DNA from: Stieleria sp. JC731
GTDB taxonomy: Bacteria; Planctomycetota; Planctomycetia; Pirellulales; Pirellulaceae
DNA length: 64,000 nucleotides
Direction of reading: 5' to 3'
NCBI RefSeq assembly: GCF_020966635.1
Contig: NZ_JAJKFQ010000011.1
Location: 62,001-126,000 of the forward strand
Shown: positions 45,865 through 55,405 of the stretch, piece after piece
Layout of the letters: every line of letters begins with the position of its first letter
Numbering within the stretch: the stretch's first letter is position 1
Notes under the pieces: model-generated
Seen by the model: the letters and a program-made list of their open reading frames with translations, nothing else
Told to the model about the DNA's origin: nothing
Databases searched by the model: none
Program-made: the position numbers and the translations under genes

Positions 45865-46838
45865 TACTTGTACTCCGGCGTCGGGACACTTTTTAACACT
45901 CGGTCAATGACGTCATCGACAGCTTCGCCGTGTGTTAGCAACCGTACCGATAGGACTGGGCGAGCGACGTTGATGATGTCGGTTGGTGTTACAAAGCGTC
46001 GAGCATGTAGCATCGCCCAGCCTTGAGCGATCGCTTGCCAAAGCAGCATTCCTCGTGGGCTCACCCCTAGTTCAATTGCCGGATCTGTCCGAGTCGCTTC
46101 CACAAGGTCAATCAAGTAGTCCGCAACACGTGGGTGAACCTCGATCGATTGTGCTTCATCTTGAAGCTGACGCAGTTGATGTAGCGACAGTGGTGACTCG
46201 TCCGGCAACGTTAGGTTTTCATCCGTAGTGAGAGTCGAACTAATCTGCCGCCGCAAAATTGCTTGTTGAGCTTGTCGATCTGGATAGCCAAGACGCAATT
46301 TGATTGAAAACCTATCCAGTTGAGCTTCTGGTAGTGGATAGGCTCCAAGCGAGTCGATTGGGTTTTGCGTGGCGATGACAAAAAAAGTTGATGAAAGCGT
46401 GTGGGCATGGCCATCAATGGAAACCTGGCGTTCGGCCATCGCTTCCAGCAATGCGCTCTGTGTCCGAGGCGTTGTTCGGTTCAGTTCATCGGCGAGCAAA
46501 ATATCGGAGAAAACCGGCCCCGGATGAAATTCGAACTCGCGAGTTTTTTGATTAAACACGCTGTATCCCGTGATATCCGAGGGCATCAGATCGGGGGTGC
46601 ATTGCACACGAGACAGTCGCCCGTGCAACGCAGCGGCAATCGCTTTGGCCAGAGTCGTTTTTCCGGTGCCGGGAAGGTCGTCTAGCAACAGGTGGCCGCG
46701 AGAGAGCATGCAGGCAACAACCAGATCGATTTGCTCCCGTTTTCCCAATAAGACATTGGATAAGCGACGGCGTAGTTGCTGCAGCACCGCCATCGTTTGT
46801 GAGACTGGCCGTGTTTCGGTTTGCAATAGCTGGTTCAT
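45864..46838 (-). CDS. MoxR-family AAA+ ATPase
   Basis: 324 aa from ATG 46838, chosen because its ATGA overlaps the upstream stop; ATG 46865 is an alternative. MoxR features: LLDDLPGTGKTTLAKAIA (Walker A), PGPVFSDILLADELNR (Walker B), TQNPIDSLGAYPLPEAQLDRF (sensor/arginine region). MoxR ATPases act as chaperones that mature or activate complexes, usually with DUF58 and VWA or transglutaminase proteins, exactly the neighbours here. Confidence 0.94.
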   Translation of the reverse strand: MNQLLQTETRPVSQTMAVLQQLRRRLSNVLLGKREQIDLVVACMLSRGHLLLDDLPGTGKTTLAKAIAAALHGRLSRVQCTPDLMPSDITGYSVFNQKTREFEFHPGPVFSDILLADELNRTTPRTQSALLEAMAERQVSIDGHAHTLSSTFFVIATQNPIDSLGAYPLPEAQLDRFSIKLRLGYPDRQAQQAILRRQISSTLTTDENLTLPDESPLSLHQLRQLQDEAQSIEVHPRVADYLIDLVEATRTDPAIELGVSPRGMLLWQAIAQGWAMLHARRFVTPTDIINVARPVLSVRLLTHGEAVDDVIDRVLKSVPTPEYK

Positions 46839-49042
46839 AGGGATGGCTGTTGAAGGGTTTTCCATAGTGTTCGACGGTCCAACAGCCGAACGAGGCCGGC
46901 GGCTGATTCGGCGTAGTCAACTTCACCAAACCCGAAATAGATCGAGTCTGCGGTTTCACAAAACTGAATCGCAGTGATGCGGACCGATTCATCTGCGGAC
47001 TGTGTCAGGGTGTCAATCCACTGTCGCTGTGTTTGGCCCTTTGGTCGTTTATGGCCTAGATGTTTAGCCCTGGATTCGATGACAATCGTGGCCAGTCGGA
47101 TCCTGGTTTTAGTTGACCGCCAGAACGAAGACTTCCAAACAAGAAAGAGAGCAAGATCGATGAAACGAAAACGAAAGATCCAAAACGCGAGGCTGAGACC
47201 AAGCGTTGTTGCCGCATAAGGCCAGTTCGCCGCGGCATAGCGTTTTGCTTGAAGCCACCATGATGGTTTGTAGATTGGGGGTGCGTATCCCGGTGTCGAC
47301 TCAATCTCGATCCAGCGACCATCATCAAGTCGGACCTCGGCCCAGATGTGAACGTCCAACGGATGAATATTACTATGTCCTGCCGAAAAATCGAACGCAT
47401 TGGGTCGAACATAGAATCCCGTAACTAAACGAGATTTCAACCCAAGTTGCCTTGCCGCTAATGCAGTCGCGGTCGCAAAAAGGTGGTCTCCGCCGCGTCC
47501 GGATTTCATGAACTGCTCAACCGGAATTCCATCTTCCTGTGATGCTTCACGATCAAATCTAAATTGAGTTCTAAGATGCTCAACGATTGCGGAGAGTTTG
47601 TCGTAGTTGTCCGAATGGGGCTGCGCAACAGTGCTAACGAAGTCTTGTAGAACGCCTGGAACAGTTCCGTTGGTCGGATAGTGGTAAGAAAGGCCAGCGC
47701 GAATTTCATCTTCAGTCGCGGTGAAACTGGCCAAATGAAAAACTGTCAGCGGAGGTAGCTTGTCACGTCCAGGCATGAAAAAACAATCGTCGCTACCGAT
47801 GTCAAAGAAATCGATCCGGTCAACGTCTTTGATATGGACTCCCGCCGTTAACATTGGTGAGGGGATACGATCGGAGTCCAAGCGTAGGACTTTTAGGAGT
47901 CCGACTGATGCGGATTGGTCGGTGATCCAACCTTCGAATGTTCGGTCGAAGAACCAGTGGTTGTCGTCGATTTTGCGTTCGATCAGGTGTTTCGAATCAG
48001 TTTCTTCGCTGCATCGCCATGTAATCCCATCAAATAGGTCGTAGCGGTGCATGGCCAAGCGGATCCCGGTGGCCCCTTCCCACTGCAGCACGCTATCACT
48101 GACTGTATCCCCAAATTCGTGATGTTGTGTTGGAGGCAATCGGTCAGTCGAAAACGACTGGCTTCCTTTTTCACTTCGAGCTGTTCGCTGGTGAGATGGA
48201 ATCAACGATTGATTCGCAAGAGCTTGCCGTTGTTCATACTTGGTTTTTGTTTGCGGTTCACCCACCATGTCATTGAACATGTCAAACAAGGATGATTCCT
48301 TGGACTCAATAAAGACATTGGTGTCGACCGCACCGAAGGAACTGGCATGGTCCTTCGCTGCGATGGCGGCATCACCTGTTCCCACGCCATTTCGAGCCGC
48401 CGGGTCGGACCATTTCGATCCACCGCTGGTCGGCATGAAACCAGATGAAAGGGGCTTGGATTGCCAAGTATGGTCCTTGACCATGTAGAACGCTGACAAC
48501 AGCAAAATTACCGATAGCACGCGAGTCACAAGACGGCTGGTCTGTGTAGGTACAACTGATTCAGCTTGAGCCAGCTCAAGACGCTCCCACCGATTTGCGA
48601 TCAGGTGCCAGACGCATATCAATAGCCAAGTGATAGGAAAGCCGATCGCCAAAGGGTGATCGCTGATTGAACTGGCAAACAGCACAGAAAAGCCACTGAT
48701 CACCAGTGATAATGATCGCAGCTTTGTTGACAAACTGTTGCAACCCAGCGCGAGTGCTGTCGTTGCGAAGGCTGTCAAGGCAGATAGCTCGAAAGCCGTT
48801 GCATGACCTAACCATCGTGCGATAACGCCTGCTGCGATTGGGATGAATGGCAATGCGCCACGACCTGCCCAACGGATACGCGGTGAACCGACTAAGCCTA
48901 GGGATGTCGCGATCACAATGGTTGTGAATTCGATTCCCAAAAGCCATCGGTTCTCGGCGCCAAAGCGTATTTGGGCTACCGCAACCAAGGGGACGAAGGC
49001 CAGCGTGATCGTCTCGATTTGTTTACGCGACTTTTGAAACAT
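46835..49042 (-). CDS. TgpA-like transglutaminase-fold membrane protein lacking the catalytic Cys
   Basis: 735 aa with about five membrane helices in the first 190 residues, a periplasmic region ~200-600, and a helix near 610. The transglutaminase core is recognisable (FMKSGRGGDHLFATATALAA, LKSRLVTGFYV, DVHIWAEVRLDDGRWIEIE), with His565 present. The catalytic Cys position is Asp519 and the Asp position is Glu581. It is therefore unlikely to be an active thiol enzyme. It overlaps DUF58 by 20 nt and MoxR by 4 nt. Probably a structural or binding component of the MoxR-DUF58 module. Confidence 0.85.
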   Translation of the reverse strand: MFQKSRKQIETITLAFVPLVAVAQIRFGAENRWLLGIEFTTIVIATSLGLVGSPRIRWAGRGALPFIPIAAGVIARWLGHATAFELSALTAFATTALALGCNSLSTKLRSLSLVISGFSVLFASSISDHPLAIGFPITWLLICVWHLIANRWERLELAQAESVVPTQTSRLVTRVLSVILLLSAFYMVKDHTWQSKPLSSGFMPTSGGSKWSDPAARNGVGTGDAAIAAKDHASSFGAVDTNVFIESKESSLFDMFNDMVGEPQTKTKYEQRQALANQSLIPSHQRTARSEKGSQSFSTDRLPPTQHHEFGDTVSDSVLQWEGATGIRLAMHRYDLFDGITWRCSEETDSKHLIERKIDDNHWFFDRTFEGWITDQSASVGLLKVLRLDSDRIPSPMLTAGVHIKDVDRIDFFDIGSDDCFFMPGRDKLPPLTVFHLASFTATEDEIRAGLSYHYPTNGTVPGVLQDFVSTVAQPHSDNYDKLSAIVEHLRTQFRFDREASQEDGIPVEQFMKSGRGGDHLFATATALAARQLGLKSRLVTGFYVRPNAFDFSAGHSNIHPLDVHIWAEVRLDDGRWIEIESTPGYAPPIYKPSWWLQAKRYAAANWPYAATTLGLSLAFWIFRFRFIDLALFLVWKSSFWRSTKTRIRLATIVIESRAKHLGHKRPKGQTQRQWIDTLTQSADESVRITAIQFCETADSIYFGFGEVDYAESAAGLVRLLDRRTLWKTLQQPSL

Positions 49043-50240
49043 TCCTTTGCTCCGCCCAAAGGATGGCCAGTTGGCTCGCCAGTTCCAGCTGCCGATCGAT
49101 CACTTGATGATGATGACCCATTTTTGAACGCGACTGCATTTCGGGGTGAGAGACGCAAACAACAGGATTTCCTTTCGAGTTCGATGAAATGATTACCGTG
49201 GCATGGGCGAAGCTTGGCTTCGTTTTTGCGCTCGCTTCCATGCCGGACGCGGGAACCTCGGCGAGCAAATCCAATAATTCAGCTAACCCGACGTCTCCGC
49301 GCTTTGAGGTGACAGTTCGTCGTCCGACGTGGACACGCATGGGAACTTTCGATTGATGTAAGTTCGCTAGGATGCTTGCCGCGACGCGCATCCGGTCAGA
49401 AAGATCATCTGCGGAATGTGGACAGTCGACATCGATATACATGTCAAGTTGCGGGCATTGCGGAGCATTTCGTTCGGTGACGATCAAACGATCTGTCTTT
49501 GCCGTTGCGATCCAGTTGACTTGTTTAATTCCGTCACCGTGCCGATAGTCACGGACACCGATGAAATCCCCGGTTGAGCCTTGGCGATGACCCTCGCCTT
49601 GGTTGGTCGATAGGCGTCCCGCGATTTCGCACTGTCCCACGATCGGAAAAACTCTTGGCCATACGGTCACACGTGAGCATTCATGTAAAGGACGACTTGC
49701 AGTCCAGATTCCAAACGGGAACGAACAGGTAATCTGTGGTGCGGTAACGGGGTAATGGCCGCGAAGCTGTGGTGTGGATTTGAATCCGTAAATACTTTTC
49801 GCCATGCCCGGGACAAACGCAAGCGCAGCACTGGGAAGCGAGTATTCGAGTGATTCGTTTGGGCGATGATCCAGAAACCCTTCGATCGCGATTCCCCAGA
49901 CTGGGATCGGAAACCGGTTGAGAACCGAAAGACTGAATTTACAGGTATCGCCTTCGTGAATCTTTTTCGTCTCGGGATAAAGCGAGCATTGAACGGAACG
50001 TACAGCGAACCAGGGCCACAAAATTCCGATACACACGACTAACAGCAAGCTTGCCGCAATCGTCCAGCCGATCGGTGCAACGAATTGTCCGATTGAGGCG
50101 CTAGCGATGGCGGCGGAGATAAACCAGCCAACGGGCTCTTTCAGCCAATAAACAAAACGATTGATGCCAGGGCAAAAGTCGGTGGTTAATAGGCGCATCA
50201 ACCAACCTTTCCCCTTTGGCGCATCATGGACAATCGCCAT
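49023..50240 (-). CDS. DUF58-domain protein
   Basis: 405 aa from ATG 50240, preceded by a GAGGT ribosome-binding match eight nt upstream; the frame to 50321 and ATG 50198 are alternatives. Two membrane helices near 30-70, then a beta region, then the DUF58 core: GEGHRQGSTGDFIGVRDYRH, GDGIKQVNWIATAKTDRL and a von Willebrand-like region. DUF58 proteins accompany MoxR ATPases in nearly all bacteria. Overlaps the transglutaminase-like gene by 20 nt. Confidence 0.93.
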   Translation of the reverse strand: MAIVHDAPKGKGWLMRLLTTDFCPGINRFVYWLKEPVGWFISAAIASASIGQFVAPIGWTIAASLLLVVCIGILWPWFAVRSVQCSLYPETKKIHEGDTCKFSLSVLNRFPIPVWGIAIEGFLDHRPNESLEYSLPSAALAFVPGMAKSIYGFKSTPQLRGHYPVTAPQITCSFPFGIWTASRPLHECSRVTVWPRVFPIVGQCEIAGRLSTNQGEGHRQGSTGDFIGVRDYRHGDGIKQVNWIATAKTDRLIVTERNAPQCPQLDMYIDVDCPHSADDLSDRMRVAASILANLHQSKVPMRVHVGRRTVTSKRGDVGLAELLDLLAEVPASGMEASAKTKPSFAHATVIISSNSKGNPVVCVSHPEMQSRSKMGHHHQVIDRQLELASQLAILWAEQRNVSKVA

Positions 50241-50295
50241 GACAACGGACCTCGGGTAATAGACGCAATCAATAAAACCAATCCCACGCAAATGG

Positions 50296-50859
50296 CTAGA
50301 CGCGCGGTGGTCCTCGAACAAGATTGCACAGGCGGAGTGATGGTTTCACCACTACATCGCTAGGCCATAGACCTAGGACTGTCGGATTGCGAAATCCGAT
50401 AAAGGCGAAACTTGGTTGGAAGAATGCCGCCAAGCGAGAAACGTAGAAGTTTTGGCAAATGCTGCACTCATCCGAGTTATGTCCGGACGATTGCGGGGAT
50501 GCCGCTGAATCCACGGTGGTTTGTGCCGAGGAAGCAGGCACCCTAGATTTATACCGAACGCTGTGCGCATTGCATTTGCAATGGTGATGCGAAGCCTGAC
50601 CGTCATTCGTTGCGGAACGTTGCGGGAAGGTAAGCGTGCGATTGGGAATCAACTCGTTTGAGTTGTGGACGCAGCAATGCGAAGAAGATTCGCAGCCCAC
50701 ATGAACAAGGCCCATTATGTTGCTCGTGAGCAACACGATGGCTGTCAAGAATGACGTACATGTTCGAGATGCGTTCACAGGTCGAAGCCGAATCGGGAGG
50801 TAACAGCAGTTACCCAACGTGGTGTTGAAGAATGAGATTCGGTCCGACCAAGGATTCAC
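50296..50859 (-). CDS. Cys/His-rich putative exported protein
   Basis: 187 aa from GTG 50859. Hydrophobic segment CTSFLTAIVLLTSNIMGLVH near residues 34-52 acts as signal or anchor. The rest has Cys and His clusters: CESSSHCCVH, HHHCKCNAH, CSICQNFY. These suggest metal binding or disulfides. Planctomycetes have small secreted Cys/His-rich proteins upstream of metal-efflux genes, but I cannot name a family. It is the first gene (55-nt gap) of the DUF58-transglutaminase-MoxR-lipoprotein-permease run. Confidence 0.6.
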   Translation of the reverse strand: MNPWSDRISFFNTTLGNCCYLPIRLRPVNASRTCTSFLTAIVLLTSNIMGLVHVGCESSSHCCVHNSNELIPNRTLTFPQRSATNDGQASHHHCKCNAHSVRYKSRVPASSAQTTVDSAASPQSSGHNSDECSICQNFYVSRLAAFFQPSFAFIGFRNPTVLGLWPSDVVVKPSLRLCNLVRGPPRV

Positions 50860-50960
50860 ATATTCTTACGCCTCGATACGGAGCGTCAACAAGTCCGGTT
50901 CGTCGGTTTTGCCTGAAGACTGAAAATTCACCCGTTCTTTATCACCCTCGTGCACCCTTT

Positions 50961-51749
50961 CTAGATCAGTAGCGATTGTCCTCCATCGATCCAAACAGGT
51001 GTGCCTGTGATATGGCTGCTGCAATCGCTGAGGAGGAAGGCGGTCAATTGGGCGACCTGCTCCGGTTTACCGTAATCTCCTCCAGTTAGTGGAATATCAC
51101 CTTCGGGATAGACCGCCGGGGTTTCGATCTTCTTTAAGTCCTCACGTTCGGTTTTTTGATGGATGCCCGAGACGATCGCCCCCGGACAAACTACGTTGAC
51201 CCGTATTTTGGATGGGGCAAGTTCAAGTGCGAGCATTTTTCCGAGCGCGAACTGCCCTGCTTTGCTCGATGCATACGCGGAAGCACCTTCGTTGCTAAAG
51301 GTGCGCGTTCCGTTGATCGATGACATGATCACGATACTGCCGTGTCCGACCTTTCGCATTTCAGGGACACAGTAGTGAATCGCCAGATAGGTACCTGTCA
51401 GGTTGATGTCGATGGTGCTCCGCCACTCGTCGGGTGTCATTTCATCGATAGGTGTCCAAGTTCCATTGGTTCCAGCGTTGGCAACCAGAGCATCAATTCG
51501 GCCGTACTGATTGACGACCTTTGCGACTGCCGCTTGCATCTGATCTTCTTTTGTAACGTCAGCAACAGCGAGCATCGCATCGCCACCGTTTTGCTTGATT
51601 GAGTCGACAACGTCTTGCAGTTCGTCTTGGTCCCGAGCAAGTACCGCGACTTTTGCACCGCAGCTTGCACACAACTCGGCAATGCCTTTCCCAATTCCTT
51701 CGCTGCCACCGGTGATCAGCACAACTTTATCTTTCAAATCAACCTGCAT
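50961..51749 (-). CDS. SDR-family NAD(P)-dependent oxidoreductase
   Basis: 262 aa classical short-chain dehydrogenase. Cofactor motif TGGSEGIGKGIA, NAG motif LVANAGTN, catalytic Ser in SSINGTRT and Tyr/Lys in YASSKAG; C-terminal TGTPVWIDGGQSLLI. Uses NAD(P)(H); the substrate (a sugar, fatty acyl or small alcohol) cannot be told. Not clearly part of the adjacent operon: 101 nt separate its stop from the start of the next gene on this strand. Confidence 0.94.
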   Translation of the reverse strand: MQVDLKDKVVLITGGSEGIGKGIAELCASCGAKVAVLARDQDELQDVVDSIKQNGGDAMLAVADVTKEDQMQAAVAKVVNQYGRIDALVANAGTNGTWTPIDEMTPDEWRSTIDINLTGTYLAIHYCVPEMRKVGHGSIVIMSSINGTRTFSNEGASAYASSKAGQFALGKMLALELAPSKIRVNVVCPGAIVSGIHQKTEREDLKKIETPAVYPEGDIPLTGGDYGKPEQVAQLTAFLLSDCSSHITGTPVWIDGGQSLLI

Positions 51750-51909
51750 GAATTCTTCTCACTTCATTGTCGTGGGTCTATTTCAGAGCAGCCAAGTACT
51801 ACCGGTCGTGCTACCAGGTGTTGCGAAAGTCAACCCTGCATGACGAGCATCCGCTGTGGAAGATTCATGCGGATGCCCGATTTCCGTTTCTCATTCGCTT
51901 CGGCGAAAC

Positions 51910-52113
51910 CTAGCAGTTGCAGGACGATTCGAACTCTTTGACCTGTCGCTCTGCTTCGTCCTTTGCGATTCCATAGCGCTCTTGGACTTTGCCGACAAGT
52001 TCTTCGCGGCGACCATCGACACGGTCAAGATCGTCGTTGGTCAGGTCACCCCACTTTTGTTGTGCTTGACCTTTGACTTGCTTCCACTTGCCTTCGATTT
52101 GATCCCAATTCAT
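51910..52113 (-). CDS. CsbD-family stress protein
   Basis: 67 aa. MNWDQIEGKWKQVKGQAQQK and the acidic-basic helical body match CsbD, a small stress-response protein under general stress control in Bacillus and common elsewhere. Function not known. It ends in an unusual Cys-rich tail (ESSCNC). Confidence 0.93.
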   Translation of the reverse strand: MNWDQIEGKWKQVKGQAQQKWGDLTNDDLDRVDGRREELVGKVQERYGIAKDEAERQVKEFESSCNC

Positions 52114-53167
52114 AGCCTTACCCTCCGGTACGTGGTAAACGAAACTTACGGGGCTTCGAATCGACTTCTCCGTTCGGACCCCGGTACGTCGTCAGGAAGG
52201 TTGCATTTCGCGGACCGTTGCGGCACGACAAGAAGGACTCGCATGCGAAACCGAAGCAAAACGCATCAATTACCGCTGGAAAAGTTCAGTCGCTCTTTTC
52301 GCGACATTGGATAGCACATGTTGCGATCCATTTAACTCCACGCACAACGGCCAAAAATCAAACAGGTTGTTGTCGCTACGGCCATTGTTTGAGTCGCCTT
52401 GAAGCCGGACGGGGAACCGCTTCACCGCGAAACGATCGCCCGTTTGTCTTGTGTGAGGGTGTTCCGTCACCGAACTAGGAAATCACATTTGCCCGAACTA
52501 ATCTTCCATTCGTCAGCTGGGGAGTTCGGTTCGCCGTGACTGCCCCACTTCGGCGGGCCTCCCAGCTGGCATCTTTTTTCTCTACGCCTGGTGCTTCGTT
52601 CGATATGAAAATACGGGTTCGGGTCATCAGCCGACGCGCGTTAGCCCCGGTGATTGCGCTGAAACCGTGGCTAACGCCATACGGCTAATTCTAGAATCGA
52701 GCGGGGGCGGGTCATCAGCCGACGGGCGTTAGCCCCGGTTATTGCACTGAAACCGTAGCTAACTCCATACGGCTAATCCTAATATCGAGTTGGAACGAAG
52801 GACTAGCGACCCAATGGCTTCAGTCTCTAGTACCTGACTGCGATGTCCTGTCTGGCATCGAAGCAGCGGCGAAAAGGAATTTGCCGAACTGGAAAATCTC
52901 TTCCGCTGCGAAGGCGGGCTAGGCCGATTGATGAATCGCGGATTTCTAATTCGGTCGCTATTTTCCGCCGATTTTTGCGTTACTCGCAGAACTTAGGTTG
53001 GGATTCAAGATTTAAGCATCATCTGGCACAAAGTGTGCCTTCGCGAATGACGTTCGTCTCCCTTGACTGGATTGGTGTGCCCAATCGGTCTGGGCAATCA
53101 GGCTTTGCGTCAGCTGGCTGGTGTTTTCATTCTTGACCTTCAAAACCTAACTCTGCACGAGTCTCAC
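52114..53167. other. 1054-nt intergenic region with a duplicated dispersed repeat
   Basis: Divergent space between csbD-like and the PQQ-propeller gene. Contains the composite repeat 52591-52803. No frame is convincing; the 86- and 97-residue frames here have no protein-like features. Confidence 0.5.
52591..52803 (+). mobile_element. Dispersed palindromic repeat, tandem double copy (B and C)
   Basis: Begins GTGCTTCGTTCGATATGAAA, followed by a core palindrome copy at 52625-52686 and a second at 52713-52774, and ends GGAACGAAGGAC. The two cores share CATCAGCCGAC and GCGTTAGCCCCGGT arms and differ at a few positions. The outer ends form terminal inverted repeats. It looks like a head-to-tail duplicated unit sharing one pair of ends. 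Confidence 0.85.
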
Positions 53168-55405
53168 TTGAAACTGGAACTTCGTTGGCGTCGCCTTGTG
53201 ATGGCGTTGCCAGTGACGATTGCGGTGTCCGTCCCTGTCAGTCTTGACGCCGCAGATTGGCCTTCGTGGCGTGGGCCAAACCAAAACAGCCATTCCAGTG
53301 AAGTCGGACTGGTCGAACGATTCAATCCACAAGGCGGTATCGAAGACGGCGTGCTTTGGAAAAGCGAAGTCGCCTCGGGGATTTCGACCCCGGTGGTTAT
53401 GCACGGTCGACTGTTCACGATTGTGCGACACCAACCTGGAACCCCTGCCGAATCGGAAAAGATTGTTGCCCTCGACGCATCGACAGGGCAGCAACTTTGG
53501 GAGAACAACTACAACGTCTTCTTGACAGACTTTCCGGCTGAACGGATCGGTTGGTCAAACGTAGCGGGAGATCCATCGACCGATCGAATTTATGCTCTCG
53601 GGTCATGTAGTCTGCTTCAGTGTATCGACGCGGTTGATGGCCAAACCCAATGGTCACGATCGTTGTCGGAAGAATTTGGCATGCTTAGCACATACGGCGG
53701 CCGAACCAACACTCCTGTGATCTATGACGATCTGGTGATCATCTCTGGTGTAACAACCGGCTGGGATACAACGGCACGTCCTACCCATCGTTTCTTCGCC
53801 TTCGACAAGTCTGATGGCCGTTTGGTTTGGATCTCAGAAACCCGGCCTCTTCCCGAAGACACCACCTACAGCACACCCATCGTCCGCGATTTCAATGGCC
53901 AAGTGCTGCTGGTTGGCGGCGCTGGGGACGGTGATATCTATGGGATTCAAGTTCGAACGGGTAAGACCGTCTGGCATCAGCCGATTTCGCGGCGAGGGAT
54001 CAATACGTCACCAACGGTATCTACAGAGGGCACGATTTTTATTGGTCACGGTGAAGAGAACCCTCAAGGGACTGCAATGGGAGCGGTCGTTGCGATCGAC
54101 GGCAATGCGGCTGCCGCAGGTTCTGAAAATGTCGAACTTTGGCGGACGCCTGAGATCATGAATGGCAAGAGTTCACCGTTGCTTGTCGAAGACGCTGAAT
54201 TGGGGAGTCGGCTGTATGTGGTCGAGGACTCTTCGAGATTTCATATCTTGGACGCTGCTACGGGTGAAGAGATCGGGCGTCCGATCAAACTCGGAACCGC
54301 GATGAGAGGAACTTTGCTTTATGCCGATGGCAAGATCTACGCGGCAACTTCAACCGGCCAAGTTCATGTGCTTAAACCCACTGTTGATGGCGTCGAAACC
54401 GTTTTCAAAACGCGATTGCAAACGGGGACCGAGGTAGGCGGTTCGATGGTCGCAGCCGGCGGTCTGGTTTACCTTCCGACGACCAAGGGTTTGTATTGTC
54501 TTGGTCAGAAAACAAATCTGAATTCAAGCCAGGGTTCATTGCCAATCGATGGGAGCAGAGCTCCTGTTGCTGCCGAGGCTGACAATGAGGTTGCTCAACT
54601 GCAAATCGTTCCCGCAGAAGCGATCGTTCATCCCGGCAAACAAATCATTCTCGAAGTCCGTGCGTTCAACAGCCAAGGCGAGCGAGTTGCTGCACCAAAC
54701 GATGTGACATTTCGCGTGCAGGGATCCGCTCAAATTGTGGACGGTGTATTGGTAGCCGATGAGGACGCGGGGCATCAATCGATCTCGGTTGTTGCGACGT
54801 ATGCATCCGTCGAAGGCCGGTCACGCTATCGATGCGTTCCCTCACTGCCTTGGTCATTTGGTTTCGACGACCATGAGGTCCCCGTGACGTGGATCGGCGC
54901 TCGATATCGTCATGAGGCTCGCGAGGTGGGCGGAGAACCCGTGATCGTCAAGATATCCACCATCCCCAAAGGGACGCGAAGTCAGACTTGGTTTGGGTCA
55001 ACAGAGTTGCATGACTACACCATCACGGCTGACTTGTTCGCAGCATCGGGAGGCGATGGGTTGCCGGATATGGGAATCATCGGGCAACGCTACGTGCTTG
55101 ACCTGATGGGGCAATCTCAACAGTTGCAGATTCGGACATGGGCAGCACAGTTGCGGATGGCACAAAGCGTGCCGGTGCAATGGAAGGCAGGCGTTTGGTA
55201 CCGATTGAAGCTGCAGTCTGAAACCGACTTGGAAAAACAGTCAGTCACTTTACGAGGCAAAGTCTGGCCTCGCGATGAATCGGAGCCCAACGAATGGACC
55301 GTCACCGCGACAGACTCTTCACCTAACCTTTCTGGCAGTCCCGGCCTGTTCGGCAACGCGACTCGTTCTGAAATTCTGATCGACAATGTGAGCGTGCAAT
55401 ACTGA
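53168..55405 (+). CDS. Exported PQQ-binding-like beta-propeller protein with C-terminal laminin-G-like domain
   Basis: 745 aa from TTG 53168, preferred because KLELRWRRL gives the signal sequence a basic front (MALPVTIAVSVPVSLDA); ATG 53201 is the next option. Residues ~30-480 are a PQQ-like propeller (DWPSWRGPNQN, IVALDASTGQQLWENNY, GDIYGIQVRTGKTVWHQ). Residues ~500-580 are beta-sandwich-like, and ~590-745 resemble the laminin-G/DUF1080-type sugar-binding fold. Typical of planctomycete secreted proteins; substrate unknown. Its TGA overlaps the ATG of the transporter gene. Confidence 0.9.
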   Translation: MKLELRWRRLVMALPVTIAVSVPVSLDAADWPSWRGPNQNSHSSEVGLVERFNPQGGIEDGVLWKSEVASGISTPVVMHGRLFTIVRHQPGTPAESEKIVALDASTGQQLWENNYNVFLTDFPAERIGWSNVAGDPSTDRIYALGSCSLLQCIDAVDGQTQWSRSLSEEFGMLSTYGGRTNTPVIYDDLVIISGVTTGWDTTARPTHRFFAFDKSDGRLVWISETRPLPEDTTYSTPIVRDFNGQVLLVGGAGDGDIYGIQVRTGKTVWHQPISRRGINTSPTVSTEGTIFIGHGEENPQGTAMGAVVAIDGNAAAAGSENVELWRTPEIMNGKSSPLLVEDAELGSRLYVVEDSSRFHILDAATGEEIGRPIKLGTAMRGTLLYADGKIYAATSTGQVHVLKPTVDGVETVFKTRLQTGTEVGGSMVAAGGLVYLPTTKGLYCLGQKTNLNSSQGSLPIDGSRAPVAAEADNEVAQLQIVPAEAIVHPGKQIILEVRAFNSQGERVAAPNDVTFRVQGSAQIVDGVLVADEDAGHQSISVVATYASVEGRSRYRCVPSLPWSFGFDDHEVPVTWIGARYRHEAREVGGEPVIVKISTIPKGTRSQTWFGSTELHDYTITADLFAASGGDGLPDMGIIGQRYVLDLMGQSQQLQIRTWAAQLRMAQSVPVQWKAGVWYRLKLQSETDLEKQSVTLRGKVWPRDESEPNEWTVTATDSSPNLSGSPGLFGNATRSEILIDNVSVQY

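Noticed and set aside
53063..53167. N-terminal extension of the PQQ-propeller protein
   Set aside because: The added residues precede the signal sequence and are not protein-like; a start at 53168 or 53201 is better.
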